Origin: Hyphomonas polymorpha PS728
GTDB taxonomy: Bacteria; Pseudomonadota; Alphaproteobacteria; Caulobacterales; Hyphomonadaceae
Length of the DNA: 64,000 bases
Direction: 5' to 3'
Assembly (NCBI RefSeq): GCF_000685315.1
Contig: NZ_ARYM01000018.1
Location: 1-64,000, forward strand
A program made the translations under genes and the position numbers. This document shows, piece by piece, positions 43,934 to 51,525 of this stretch. The stretch's first letter is position 1. Each line of letters opens with the position of its first letter. The notes beneath the pieces were generated by a model. It worked only from the letters and a program-made list of their open reading frames with translations. It searched no databases and had not been told where the DNA came from.

Positions 43934-45337
43934 CTACTTACCCAGCAGTTTCTTGAGGAATGATTTCTCCACCCTCTGGATCGCCCGCCCGCTGAGCGCC
44001 GCAGCCAGCTGATCGATGGCCATGGCCGGGCGCGAGGCCGGGCCGGTTTCGGAAATCATCTGGCCATTATTGGCCGCCGTGCCGAACACTTCAGGATCGA
44101 AGGGCACGATGATCTCGGGCTCCACGCCGATGGCGGCGGCGAAATCCTTCACCGGAATTTCCGGCCGCTTGGGCACACCGCACATGTTCAGTACCAGCCG
44201 GGGCGGGTTGTCGTTGACCCGGTGGCCCTTGAGCTGGTCGATCAGGTTCTTGCCATTGCGCAGCGAGGCCAGATCTGGCTGGCAGACCACGATTACCTCG
44301 TCAGACTGAATCAGCGTGGTGCGCAGCCACTGGTTCCAGACATGTGGCAGATCCAGCACCATGAAGGGCACGTTCCGGCGCACGCCCTGGATGACGGTCG
44401 TGTACGCATCATCGGGAATATCGATGATCTGGTTGATATGGGCCGGCGCGGTGAACAGGGAGAGGCGCTCAGTGGCGCGCGCCAGCAGGCGCTCGATCAC
44501 CGCGTCGTCAGCCCGTTCGGGCGCCAACAGCGCATCGGCGATCGTCTGGGGCGTTTCCTGGTTGAAGTCGAGCGCGGTGGTGCCGAAGGAGAGATCGAGA
44601 TCGACCAGCGTGGTGTTGACCTTGATATTCTCCGCCAGCGACCAGGCAAGGTTGTGGGCAATGGTGGAGGCCCCTACCCCGCCCTTTGCACCGACCACGG
44701 ATATCTGGCGGCCAACAAAGGGCGCGTCCGGATCGGTAAACAGGCTCGATATAGCGCGGATGATCTGAAGCGGCTGGAACGGGGGAACAAGGTATTCCGA
44801 TACGCCCCGCGCCATCAGCTGGCGGTAGAGCATGATGTCGTTGACCGATCCGATGACGACGACCTTCACATGCTCGTCGCAATGCTCGGCCAGCGCGTCG
44901 ACCTCGGCGATCACCTGCTCGGCCACCGAGCCGGACTCGATGAGGATGAGGTTGGGGGTGGGGTTCCCCTGCAGATAATGGATCGCAGACGGAATGCCGC
45001 CAGGCAGGCACTCGACGGTGGCCCGGCCCATGCGCCGGTCCTGCGCGCAAAGTTCCATCAGCAGACGGGTTTCTTCACGCTCATAGAACAGCTTGATCGA
45101 AATGGCCGGCAGCAGGGCGTCGCCACCCTCATCTCCGGAAGAGAAAACCGGCATATTGTAGTTGGCCGGACGAGCCGCGAGATCCACCACCGGCTGCACG
45201 GGCGCAGCTGCCGCGGGCGCTTCCCCAAAGATTGCCGCCGTCGCCTTGCCTATCGGTGTCGATGGCCCCTCTTCGCCGAAGACATCTTCGAACTCAGGGT
45301 CGATGTCGTCTTCGAACATCGGATTGTCTTTACCCAT
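43934..45337 (-). CDS. cpaE: Tad pilus polar-localisation ATPase CpaE
   Basis: A 467-residue protein with a receiver-like N-terminal half (about 75-190) and a C-terminal MinD/ParA-type ATPase domain (about 200-430) with the variant Walker A GAKGGVGAST, where the second Lys is Ala, as is usual in CpaE rather than a defect. In Caulobacter CpaE places the pilus at the pole. The first 60 residues are acidic and low in complexity. ATG at 45337 follows GGGGAG; Met7 is the alternative. Confidence 0.9.
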   Translation of the reverse strand: MGKDNPMFEDDIDPEFEDVFGEEGPSTPIGKATAAIFGEAPAAAAPVQPVVDLAARPANYNMPVFSSGDEGGDALLPAISIKLFYEREETRLLMELCAQDRRMGRATVECLPGGIPSAIHYLQGNPTPNLILIESGSVAEQVIAEVDALAEHCDEHVKVVVIGSVNDIMLYRQLMARGVSEYLVPPFQPLQIIRAISSLFTDPDAPFVGRQISVVGAKGGVGASTIAHNLAWSLAENIKVNTTLVDLDLSFGTTALDFNQETPQTIADALLAPERADDAVIERLLARATERLSLFTAPAHINQIIDIPDDAYTTVIQGVRRNVPFMVLDLPHVWNQWLRTTLIQSDEVIVVCQPDLASLRNGKNLIDQLKGHRVNDNPPRLVLNMCGVPKRPEIPVKDFAAAIGVEPEIIVPFDPEVFGTAANNGQMISETGPASRPAMAIDQLAAALSGRAIQRVEKSFLKKLLGK

Positions 45338-45371
45338 CTTCTTTGTGCTCCCCGAGGCTTGCGCCTAGACG

Positions 45372-46082
45372 TTACTGAACTGCCGACGAGACAGCGCCGG
45401 ACTCCTGGCTCAACCGTTCGGACGCCGTGGATTCCCCAGCACGGAACTTCTCCAGAATGACCTCGCGGCGGGAAAGATCAGACGGGTCAAGCGCGCGCTT
45501 CCCGAGAAGGTCACCTGGATCAATGATCATGGCGGCCAGATTGGTGCGGACCGAACAGCCCAGCGTCGGCAGTTGGTTGTTGGAATCGATATTGCTGAAA
45601 TCCACCGTCGACTTGGGTGGGCAATAGGGCGCAATCGCCTCATAGCTCTGATAGGCCAGAATCATCGGCTCACTGACGGGCGAGCCCGCGCCATGGGCGC
45701 GGCCTGTCATTTCTTCATACTCAACGCCGAGATCCCAGGCGATGGCGCGGGCCTCTGCCACGGCGGCAACCGCGAGCTGCGGATTGGCCGAGGCCTGGGG
45801 CATCGACAGGACCAGGGGCCCATGGCCGCGCTTCACATAGCCTGCCAGGAATTCGCGGATACGCGCCCGGTCGCTGCTGGAAAGCTCGCTGGACTGCGCG
45901 TCGATGGCGACTTCCAGAAACTCGGTGCGCTTTTCGACCTGAATGGCATTGAGATCGAGCGGCGAGGTTTCAAGATATGCCGCCGGCACGGCGGTCGGCG
46001 CGGCGCTGGCGCAGGCCGTTATGGCCGCGGCGCTTGCGCCGAGGGCGATGAGAGCTGGTAGCGAACGGATCTGACGGGTCAT
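45372..46082 (-). CDS. cpaD: Tad pilus lipoprotein CpaD
   Basis: A 236-residue outer-membrane lipoprotein, lipobox ITAC (Cys24), that helps place the CpaC secretin. The family pattern is visible: a periplasmic OmpA-like alternation with NPQLAVAAVAEARAIAWDLGV, followed by the conserved C-terminal GCSVRTNLAAMIIDPGDLL, where Cys may form a disulfide with the earlier YCPP. A longer in-frame start exists, but Met at 46082 begins the signal peptide directly and leaves 13 bases after cpaC. Confidence 0.9.
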   Translation of the reverse strand: MTRQIRSLPALIALGASAAAITACASAAPTAVPAAYLETSPLDLNAIQVEKRTEFLEVAIDAQSSELSSSDRARIREFLAGYVKRGHGPLVLSMPQASANPQLAVAAVAEARAIAWDLGVEYEEMTGRAHGAGSPVSEPMILAYQSYEAIAPYCPPKSTVDFSNIDSNNQLPTLGCSVRTNLAAMIIDPGDLLGKRALDPSDLSRREVILEKFRAGESTASERLSQESGAVSSAVQ

Positions 46083-46095
46083 GGTCTGTCTTGCC

Positions 46096-47703
46096 CTACT
46101 CTTCCATAAAGCCCACAGGGGCACGATATTCGTCAGCCTTGATGGGGGCGCCATCGCGGCCATAGGTTTCATTCAGCTTGCCGAAGAAAATGGTCTTTGC
46201 GTCCGAGGCGTTGGCATAACCGTCGGCGGGCGATTTCATGTTCGCCTTGCTGGCCGGGCCGACGAGATAGGGCGTCACCATCACGACCAGTTCGGTTTCA
46301 TCCGAGAGGAAATCCCGCGACTGGAACAGGGCGCCCAGAATTGGCAGCTTCTTGAGACCAGGCAGCTGGTCGACAGTCTGGCGGTCCTTCACCGAAATGA
46401 GACCCGCCATCATCATCGAGCCTCCCGAAGGAAGTTCGACCACGGACTCTGCCCGCCGTACCGAAAGGGCTGGCAGGGTGGCGCCCTGAATAATCGTGGT
46501 GTTGCCGTCCGGATCGGTAAAGGTCTGCGCCGCGCCCTGGAAGGCGCCTTGTGAAGTCAGCTCGGATACTTCAGTCGACACTTTCAGCGAGATGCGCCCC
46601 TCGGAGAGGACAACCGGCGTGAAGGCAAGGCCAACTCCGTAAGGTTTGAACTCCACCGTGATCTGGCCATTCTGGTTCTGGCCGACCGGCACCGGGAACT
46701 CGCCGCCCGCGAGGAATTTCGCGCTCTCGCCCGACATTGCCACGATGTTGGGCTCTGCCAGTGTACGGACAATGCCAATACGCTCCATCGCATCGATTGC
46801 CGCCCCGACAGAGGACTGCAAGCGGCCATTATTGTAGTTGGTGTAGCCCGTTTTCAGAGACACCCCGCCCAGAGCCTGGCCCTGAACGTTGAAACCATTG
46901 GACGCGCTTCCGGAGAAGGAATTGGTGAAGGGGCTGTCGGGCTGGAGCATCTCGACGGCATTGCCCTGTCCGGTGGTATTGTACTGCCCCGTATCCGGAT
47001 CAAAGAACAAGGGCAGGCCGCCCTGGAACACCTGCTGCAGCGACTGGCTGGCAAGTTCTCCAAAGCTGGTGGAGCCGGAAAGATTGATCCCCAGCTGCTT
47101 GATTACGCTGCGCTGCATCTCGACGATGCGCACTTCAAGCAGAACCTGATCCGCCGCGTTGACGTTCAGCATATTGACGATCTGAAGGCTGCCGCCGGCA
47201 GCCGCTTCCGGGAAGAAGGCCTTGACCAGACGGCTGACCTGATCGGACTGGGAGAGATTATCCACCATCCCGGTCAAGATGATGCTGCCATTGATGCTTT
47301 CAATCTTTACCCGCGCATCGGGAACATGCCGGGAAATGGTGTCCTCAAGGGAAGCAAGATCGGTTTCAACGGAAATGTTGAGGTCGAGCAGCGTGCGCCC
47401 TGCCCGGTCGAAGATCAGCGCATTGGTCTGGCCGAACCGGATACCGCGGAAAATGATCCGCTGCGCGGTCTGGACAACGGCGTCTGCGATCTCGGGATTG
47501 GAAATCACCACATCGGCGGCTGGCGCTTCCAGATCGACGATCATCGACTTGTCGACCCCGAGCGTCACCCGGCGGGAAACGGCCTGGTCGCCCGGCTTCG
47601 TGATGCTGGTTCCCATCCCGTTCGGCACGGTCTGGGCCACCGCCAGCGGGCCTGCTGCGATTGTAATGAGGGTAGCGCAGGTCAGCGCCTTCATCATGCG
47701 CAT
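46096..47703 (-). CDS. cpaC: Tad pilus outer-membrane secretin CpaC/RcpA
   Basis: A 535-residue secretin forming the outer-membrane pore for the pilus. After the signal peptide come the pilus N-domain (about 30-110, GVDKSMIVDLEAPAADVVI), a BON-like domain (about 110-175, SINGSIILTGMVDN) and the secretin domain with the gate and lip sequences VPVGQNQNGQITVEFKPYG and LPILGALFQSRDF. It begins two bases after cpaB stops. A small protein encoded divergently at 49789 repeats only its N-domain. Confidence 0.93.
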   Translation of the reverse strand: MRMMKALTCATLITIAAGPLAVAQTVPNGMGTSITKPGDQAVSRRVTLGVDKSMIVDLEAPAADVVISNPEIADAVVQTAQRIIFRGIRFGQTNALIFDRAGRTLLDLNISVETDLASLEDTISRHVPDARVKIESINGSIILTGMVDNLSQSDQVSRLVKAFFPEAAAGGSLQIVNMLNVNAADQVLLEVRIVEMQRSVIKQLGINLSGSTSFGELASQSLQQVFQGGLPLFFDPDTGQYNTTGQGNAVEMLQPDSPFTNSFSGSASNGFNVQGQALGGVSLKTGYTNYNNGRLQSSVGAAIDAMERIGIVRTLAEPNIVAMSGESAKFLAGGEFPVPVGQNQNGQITVEFKPYGVGLAFTPVVLSEGRISLKVSTEVSELTSQGAFQGAAQTFTDPDGNTTIIQGATLPALSVRRAESVVELPSGGSMMMAGLISVKDRQTVDQLPGLKKLPILGALFQSRDFLSDETELVVMVTPYLVGPASKANMKSPADGYANASDAKTIFFGKLNETYGRDGAPIKADEYRAPVGFMEE

Positions 47704-47705
47704 AA

Positions 47706-48551
47706 TCAGTTGCTCCCCATGGCCGTAAGGGTCGGCCTGCTGTTGCGAATAATCATCACGGCGCTGCCGGCATCGTCGCCGCCATTCAGCTCGAGGCGCG
47801 GCGTGCGCGCGGCGCTGACGGCTTCCTCGCTGAGCGGACGCAGTGCGAGGGAAAGCTGTCCCTTGCTTTGCGACAGGGCCACCAGCTCTGCTTCGGAGGG
47901 GGTTACCTCAAGCGTTGCGGTGCGGCCGATACGCGTGGACTCTTCCGGCGCGCCGGGTGCATAGGCCTGGTCAATCGCCAGCACACGCACATTCTGAAGG
48001 ATGATCTTGGAAACGGTGCGCTCTTCCGTCAGGCCATTATTGGCGGTCGGCTTCTGTTCATAGGTAAGGATCAGATCCACCCGGTCATTGGGCAGAATGA
48101 AGCCCCCCGAGGCAGACTCAGGCGATATACCAACCGAGACAGCGCGCATGTCTGCGCCCATCAACACCGGCAGAAGGCCCGCCTCGCCGCGCTTGACGAT
48201 GCGCTGGGGCATCAGGGGTTCCCGCTTGTAGACCGGCATTTTTACAACTGCGCCTGCGATGTCCTCGATCGCATTCGGGGCCGCCGCTTCGGTATACTGA
48301 CCTTCGACAACGCCCTTCTCAGGCCAGACCGACCATTGGAGGTCTTCGGCCTTAATCTGTTCACCGATGGCGAAGTCCCGCTTGGCGGTCAGAACCTTGA
48401 TCTCGGAGACCTGTTCTGTCTGGACGATGGTGTTGTCGCGGGTCACCGTCTCGGTGACGACCTGCGGCTGGCTCATGCGGCTTACAAGCAGGGCTGCCCC
48501 GCCGGCTGCCACAAGCGCCAGCAACAGGATAATAATGCGTATCGGCGACAT
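47706..48551 (-). CDS. cpaB: Tad pilus assembly protein CpaB/RcpC
   Basis: A 281-residue periplasmic protein with an N-terminal membrane anchor (about 4-22) and an SAF domain (about 50-110, VLTAKRDFAIGEQIKAEDLQW), then an RcpC-like beta domain (NDRVDLILTYEQ). It stabilises the secretin channel. The start follows a GGGAGGGAGAGG site; upstream lie an inverted repeat and a candidate CtrA box, which suggests that a second promoter for the assembly genes begins here. Confidence 0.9.
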   Translation of the reverse strand: MSPIRIIILLLALVAAGGAALLVSRMSQPQVVTETVTRDNTIVQTEQVSEIKVLTAKRDFAIGEQIKAEDLQWSVWPEKGVVEGQYTEAAAPNAIEDIAGAVVKMPVYKREPLMPQRIVKRGEAGLLPVLMGADMRAVSVGISPESASGGFILPNDRVDLILTYEQKPTANNGLTEERTVSKIILQNVRVLAIDQAYAPGAPEESTRIGRTATLEVTPSEAELVALSQSKGQLSLALRPLSEEAVSAARTPRLELNGGDDAGSAVMIIRNSRPTLTAMGSN

Positions 48552-48573
48552 GCGGCGCCTCTCCCTCCCAATT

Positions 48574-48599
48574 CCGTATGCAAAGGTAAACGCATACGG
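48574..48599. promoter_or_regulatory. Inverted repeat upstream of cpaB
   Basis: CCGTATGC (48574-48581) and GCATACGG (48592-48599) form a perfect 8-base inverted repeat with a 10-base spacer, 23 bases before the cpaB start. It is between the candidate CtrA site and the ribosome binding site, so it could be a repressor operator or an RNA hairpin in the leader. Confidence 0.5.
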
Positions 48600-48638
48600 C
48601 CAGCCAGTTCATACTGTGGGGAAAATTGCACGCGCCGC

Positions 48639-48653
48639 CTAAAGGATCGTTAA
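48639..48653 (-). promoter_or_regulatory. Candidate CtrA box upstream of cpaB
   Basis: Read on the minus strand the site is TTAA-CGATCCT-TTAG, which fits the CtrA spacing TTAA-N7-TTAA with one mismatch in the second half-site. It overlaps the cpaA stop codon and lies 88-102 bases before cpaB. Pilus genes are CtrA targets in Caulobacter. A chance match is possible. Confidence 0.4.
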
Positions 48654-49165
48654 CCGGAAATTCCAGCTGCAGCATAGAGGCCGGCCAGGAGGGAAGAGGC
48701 CGCGCCCGCCAGCAGGGCGCCGGCTGCAATCGCGACCCCGTAAGGTACGGGCGCCTTGGGATGGAAGGGCGCGCGCATGAAGCCCGGAATGGTTTCGGCC
48801 GGGGCCGTGCGGCGCACCGCAAGAATCAGGGTGGCGAAGAGGCCGCCCGCAATCGCCATCTTGAAGGCAAACGGAAGCGCCGCTTCCGGCCCCATCCAGA
48901 GCACGACGGCGGGGATCATCTTGGCGTCCCCTCCCCCGAAAATGCGGAAGGCGAAGAGGCCAAAGGCGATCACGAAGGCCAGCCCCCCGGCCATCAGATG
49001 CCCCCCGATGATCTCCAGCGGCAGGCCGGACACGGCCGCCGCCGGAATGAACAGGCCGGCAAGGGTGAGGTTCAGCCAGTTGGGGATCTTCAGCTGGTTT
49101 ACATCATAAAGCGCCGCCAGCACGCACAGGCAGAGGAAAAGAGCGGCGAGAACCATGAGCACCAT
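48650..49165 (-). CDS. cpaA: Flp prepilin peptidase CpaA/TadV
   Basis: A 171-residue inner-membrane aspartate peptidase that cleaves Flp prepilins after Gly. The two catalytic aspartates are visible: one in ALYDVNQLKIPNWL near residue 20 and one in FGGGDAKMIPAV near 80, in the GxGD-type motif. It has about six hydrophobic helices. The start at 49165 has GGGAGA eight bases ahead; longer in-frame starts would run into the terminator hairpin behind the pilin gene and are rejected. It lies between the pilin and cpaB. Confidence 0.88.
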   Translation of the reverse strand: MVLMVLAALFLCLCVLAALYDVNQLKIPNWLNLTLAGLFIPAAAVSGLPLEIIGGHLMAGGLAFVIAFGLFAFRIFGGGDAKMIPAVVLWMGPEAALPFAFKMAIAGGLFATLILAVRRTAPAETIPGFMRAPFHPKAPVPYGVAIAAGALLAGAASSLLAGLYAAAGISG

Positions 49166-49250
49166 AAGACGTCTCCCAAAGATCGAGATCAGCAGCCGAC
49201 CATGGCGCAAAAGCCTGAAAGAAGCCTTGAGGCGCTTGGAGCGCATGCCG

Positions 49251-49285
49251 AAATGAAAAGAGCCGCCGGACGAACCGGCGGCTCT
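49251..49285 (-). terminator. Strong terminator/attenuator after the flp pilin gene
   Basis: A perfect 11-base GC-rich stem (AGAGCCGCCGG with CCGGCGGCTCT, loop of five bases) at 49259-49285 is followed on the minus strand by TTTCATTT. It stands 23 bases after the pilin stop and before cpaA. Partial termination would give much pilin and less assembly machinery. Confidence 0.8.
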
Positions 49286-49308
49286 CTTAAACCATTGACT
49301 GGTTTTTA

Positions 49309-49482
49309 TTAGGTCGGGTCAGGACGATCAGCCAGTGCGCCGGAAACGTCATCGAAGGTACCACGCGTTTCGGTACCAAGAGCCGAAACACCACCGATGA
49401 TGGCGACAGCGATCAGAGCGGCGATCAGGCCGTACTCAATAGCGGTTGCGCCGGACTCGTCTTTCAGAAAACGTGCAAACAT
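49309..49482 (-). CDS. Flp/Fap-type pilin
   Basis: The major subunit of the Tad pilus, only 57 residues. It begins MFARFLKDESGATAIEYGL: a short basic leader, the cleavage Gly at 11 and the Flp motif with Glu16-Tyr17, then a hydrophobic stretch (LIAALIAVAIIGGVSALG) and a short polar tail ending in DRPDPT. CpaA/TadV should cleave after Gly11 and the mature pilin is about 46 residues. The start has a GGGAG site five bases upstream. It is the first gene of the minus-strand Tad operon. Confidence 0.93.
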   Translation of the reverse strand: MFARFLKDESGATAIEYGLIAALIAVAIIGGVSALGTETRGTFDDVSGALADRPDPT

Positions 49483-49788
49483 TGGAAACTCCCATCATGC
49501 GTTTGACAGTTCCGGCTAGAAACTTTTATTCCCGGAACAGGGATAGTTCTACACGAGCAACTTTGAGATCTCGTTTCCGGAGTCAGAAAATTCATGAAGC
49601 GAAATCAGGGGGTTGTTTACTGATTACGCCGCAGCAAGCCTGGGCCCTACGCGCGCGCGATTCCTTATATATATACCTTGAAAATCCCCCTTCCCGGCGG
49701 AATGCGTTAGCCATGCCGGCGGGGCATTAGGAAATAGGAAACCAAAATAGGCGAGGTTCCGGAAAACATGCGCCGGAGTTTCCGTATA
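49483..49788. other. Divergent regulatory region between flp and the pilus N-domain gene
   Basis: About 300 bases without a gene. The centre is AT-rich with TATATATATA at about 49671-49680 beside an alternating GC run (GCGCGCGCG), a likely promoter or melting region for one or both directions. I saw no TTAA-N7-TTAA CtrA pair or sigma54 -24/-12 element here. The regulator of pilin transcription cannot be identified by eye. Confidence 0.5.
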
Positions 49789-50232
49789 ATGAAGATCCTC
49801 GTGAAGCCTGCCCTTGCTGCTCTCGCCAGCCTGGTTCTCTCCGGCGCCGCCCTGGCACAGCACTTGTCCATCGAGGCTTCAAAAACCGTGCCCCTGCGCC
49901 TTTCCGGCCCTGCCTCCAGCATCGTGGTGGGCAACAAGAACATTGCCGATGTCGCCGTGCATGACGAGCGGCTGATCTTCGTGACAGGCAAGAGCTATGG
50001 CACCACCAATCTGATGGTGTTCAACAAGGCCGGCGAAGAGGTTTACAGCGCCGAAGTGGTCGTCACCGCCAATTCATCCAACCTGGTGACCATCAACCGC
50101 GCCGGCCAGAACCAGACTTATGATTGCGCCCCGGTCTGCCGGTCAGCGCTGACGCTGGGGGATGATCCGGCCTATTTCTCCGGCCTCATGCAGCAGCAGC
50201 TGCAAGCCCAGGCCTTGACCGAAGGCAACTGA
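49789..50232 (+). CDS. Stand-alone pilus/secretin N-domain protein
   Basis: A 147-residue exported protein. After a signal peptide (cut near LAQ) it consists of one domain resembling the N-terminal pilus domain of CpaC (PF13629-like): TVPLRLSGPASSIVVGNKNIADVAV and VTGKSYGTTNLMVFNKAG. A short C-terminal tail holds two cysteines (DCAPVC) that may form a disulfide. Proteins of this kind occur beside Tad loci in alphaproteobacteria; the role may be to dock or cap the secretin. ATG at 49789 has a GGAG site; ATG at 49768 in the same frame is the alternative. Confidence 0.75.
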   Translation: MKILVKPALAALASLVLSGAALAQHLSIEASKTVPLRLSGPASSIVVGNKNIADVAVHDERLIFVTGKSYGTTNLMVFNKAGEEVYSAEVVVTANSSNLVTINRAGQNQTYDCAPVCRSALTLGDDPAYFSGLMQQQLQAQALTEGN

Positions 50233-50334
50233 CCGCCAACCAGGCGATGCGTAAAATTGCATCGACCTGATCAACGGGCCACAAACCGGAACATGATAAA
50301 GCTTCAGGCTGATCCCATTGGGGGGAATAGCCTG

Positions 50335-50901
50335 ATGATGCCCAGCATCCGATATAGCCTTGCGATGCGCCTTAAGGCGCGTTTTCGCGATTATGCCAAC
50401 GACCATCGCGGCATCGCTGCGGTGGAGTTTGCGCTGATCGCCGCTCCCTTCTTTTTCCTGATCTTTGGCCTGCTGGAAGTCTGCATGATCTTCATCATGG
50501 CGGCGATCCTTGACCATGGAATTGCCGATGCCGCCCGGCCGCTGCGCACGGGCGCTGTGCAGCAGGCGGGCATGACACCTGAAGAGTTCCGGGAACTGCT
50601 CTGCAGTGAACTGATGGGTATGATGGACTGCCAGAACCGCCTTTATTTCGACGTCCAGACCATCGATGGCTTCAACCTCGTACCAACGGGCTCACCTCTA
50701 AACGACGCGGGCGCCATCAATGGCGAGGAATTCGGGTTCATTCCGGGCGGCCCCAACGATATCGTGGCCGTGCGCGTATTCTATGAGTGGAATCTGATGA
50801 CTCCCGGTCTCACCGCCCCCCTCGCCAACATGGCCGGCCACAAACACCTGATCCAGTCCAATGTAGTGTTCCGCAACGAGCCCTTCGGGAGCGAATCCTA
50901 A
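50335..50901 (+). CDS. TadE-like pseudopilin
   Basis: A 188-residue minor pilin-like protein. The conserved TadE segment is near the N-terminus: a basic stretch, then GIAAVEFALIAAPFFFLIFGL, with Glu in the usual position of the hydrophobic helix. It is probably processed by the prepilin peptidase and incorporated at the pilus base or tip. The start at 50335 is chosen for its G-rich ribosome binding site nine bases upstream; an earlier Met at 50293 is possible. Its stop overlaps the next gene by one base (TAATG). Confidence 0.8.
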   Translation: MMPSIRYSLAMRLKARFRDYANDHRGIAAVEFALIAAPFFFLIFGLLEVCMIFIMAAILDHGIADAARPLRTGAVQQAGMTPEEFRELLCSELMGMMDCQNRLYFDVQTIDGFNLVPTGSPLNDAGAINGEEFGFIPGGPNDIVAVRVFYEWNLMTPGLTAPLANMAGHKHLIQSNVVFRNEPFGSES

Positions 50902-51521
50902 TGCTGCTCAATCACTATTTCAAAGCCCGCCTGGAGCGGAAGAACGCGCCCCGGCGGCTTGGCCTGAAAAGCCTTCTTCGCAATGAGGATGGAGTTTCGG
51001 CCGTCGAGTTTGCCTTTATCGCGCCCCTCCTAGTGCTGATCTTCTTCGGCTGTATCGAGCTGAGCTTCATGATGCGCGCCGATCGCCGCGTCACCGCGAC
51101 AGCCTCCAGCCTGGGGGATCTCACCTCACGCCTTGCTTCGGTATCCGATGAGGACATGCGAGAGCTCTACAACGCCGCCACGGTGATGATGCAGCCCTAT
51201 CAGGCATCGGAAACCCGTATGCGGATTACATCCATCGTCGATAACGGCAATGGCCAGAAGCGGGTTGCCTGGTCAGACGGGTACAAGATGGAGCCACGCG
51301 TGGTCAATTCCATCGTGCCGGTGCCGGAGGGCATTGTGCCCCAGCCCGGTTCGGTGATCCTGACCGAGATCGAGTATGACTACACAAGCGGCTTCAGCGT
51401 GGTGATCGATACATCGATCACGATGAGCGACACCTTCTATCTCCGCCCCCGGCGCGTTTCGAACATCGAACGCATCCGCCAAGGCGGCAGTGGCCCGCCT
51501 GCCTTCGGCCCATCGAGCTGA
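50901..51521 (+). CDS. TadE/TadF-like pseudopilin
   Basis: A second TadE-type protein, 206 residues, with the hydrophobic helix VSAVEFAFIAPLLVLIFFGC after a basic N-terminus. The C-terminal part is beta-rich and extracytoplasmic. Its start overlaps the previous stop in TAATG, so the two pseudopilins are translated together and may form a heterodimer. No large TadG with a von Willebrand domain follows; instead the next gene converges from the other strand five bases away. Confidence 0.8.
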   Translation: MLLNHYFKARLERKNAPRRLGLKSLLRNEDGVSAVEFAFIAPLLVLIFFGCIELSFMMRADRRVTATASSLGDLTSRLASVSDEDMRELYNAATVMMQPYQASETRMRITSIVDNGNGQKRVAWSDGYKMEPRVVNSIVPVPEGIVPQPGSVILTEIEYDYTSGFSVVIDTSITMSDTFYLRPRRVSNIERIRQGGSGPPAFGPSS

Positions 51522-51525
51522 GAAG

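Noticed and set aside
44679-44711. Missing Walker A lysine in CpaE considered as a defect
   Set aside because: The GGVGAST form is normal for CpaE proteins.
48626-49312. Plus-strand ORF over cpaA and the pilin terminator
   Set aside because: Antisense shadow; the minus strand has the prepilin peptidase motifs and the hairpin.
49646-49680. Alternating GC and TA run as a possible tandem repeat or CRISPR piece
   Set aside because: It is only a short dinucleotide run in a promoter region, with no spaced repeats.
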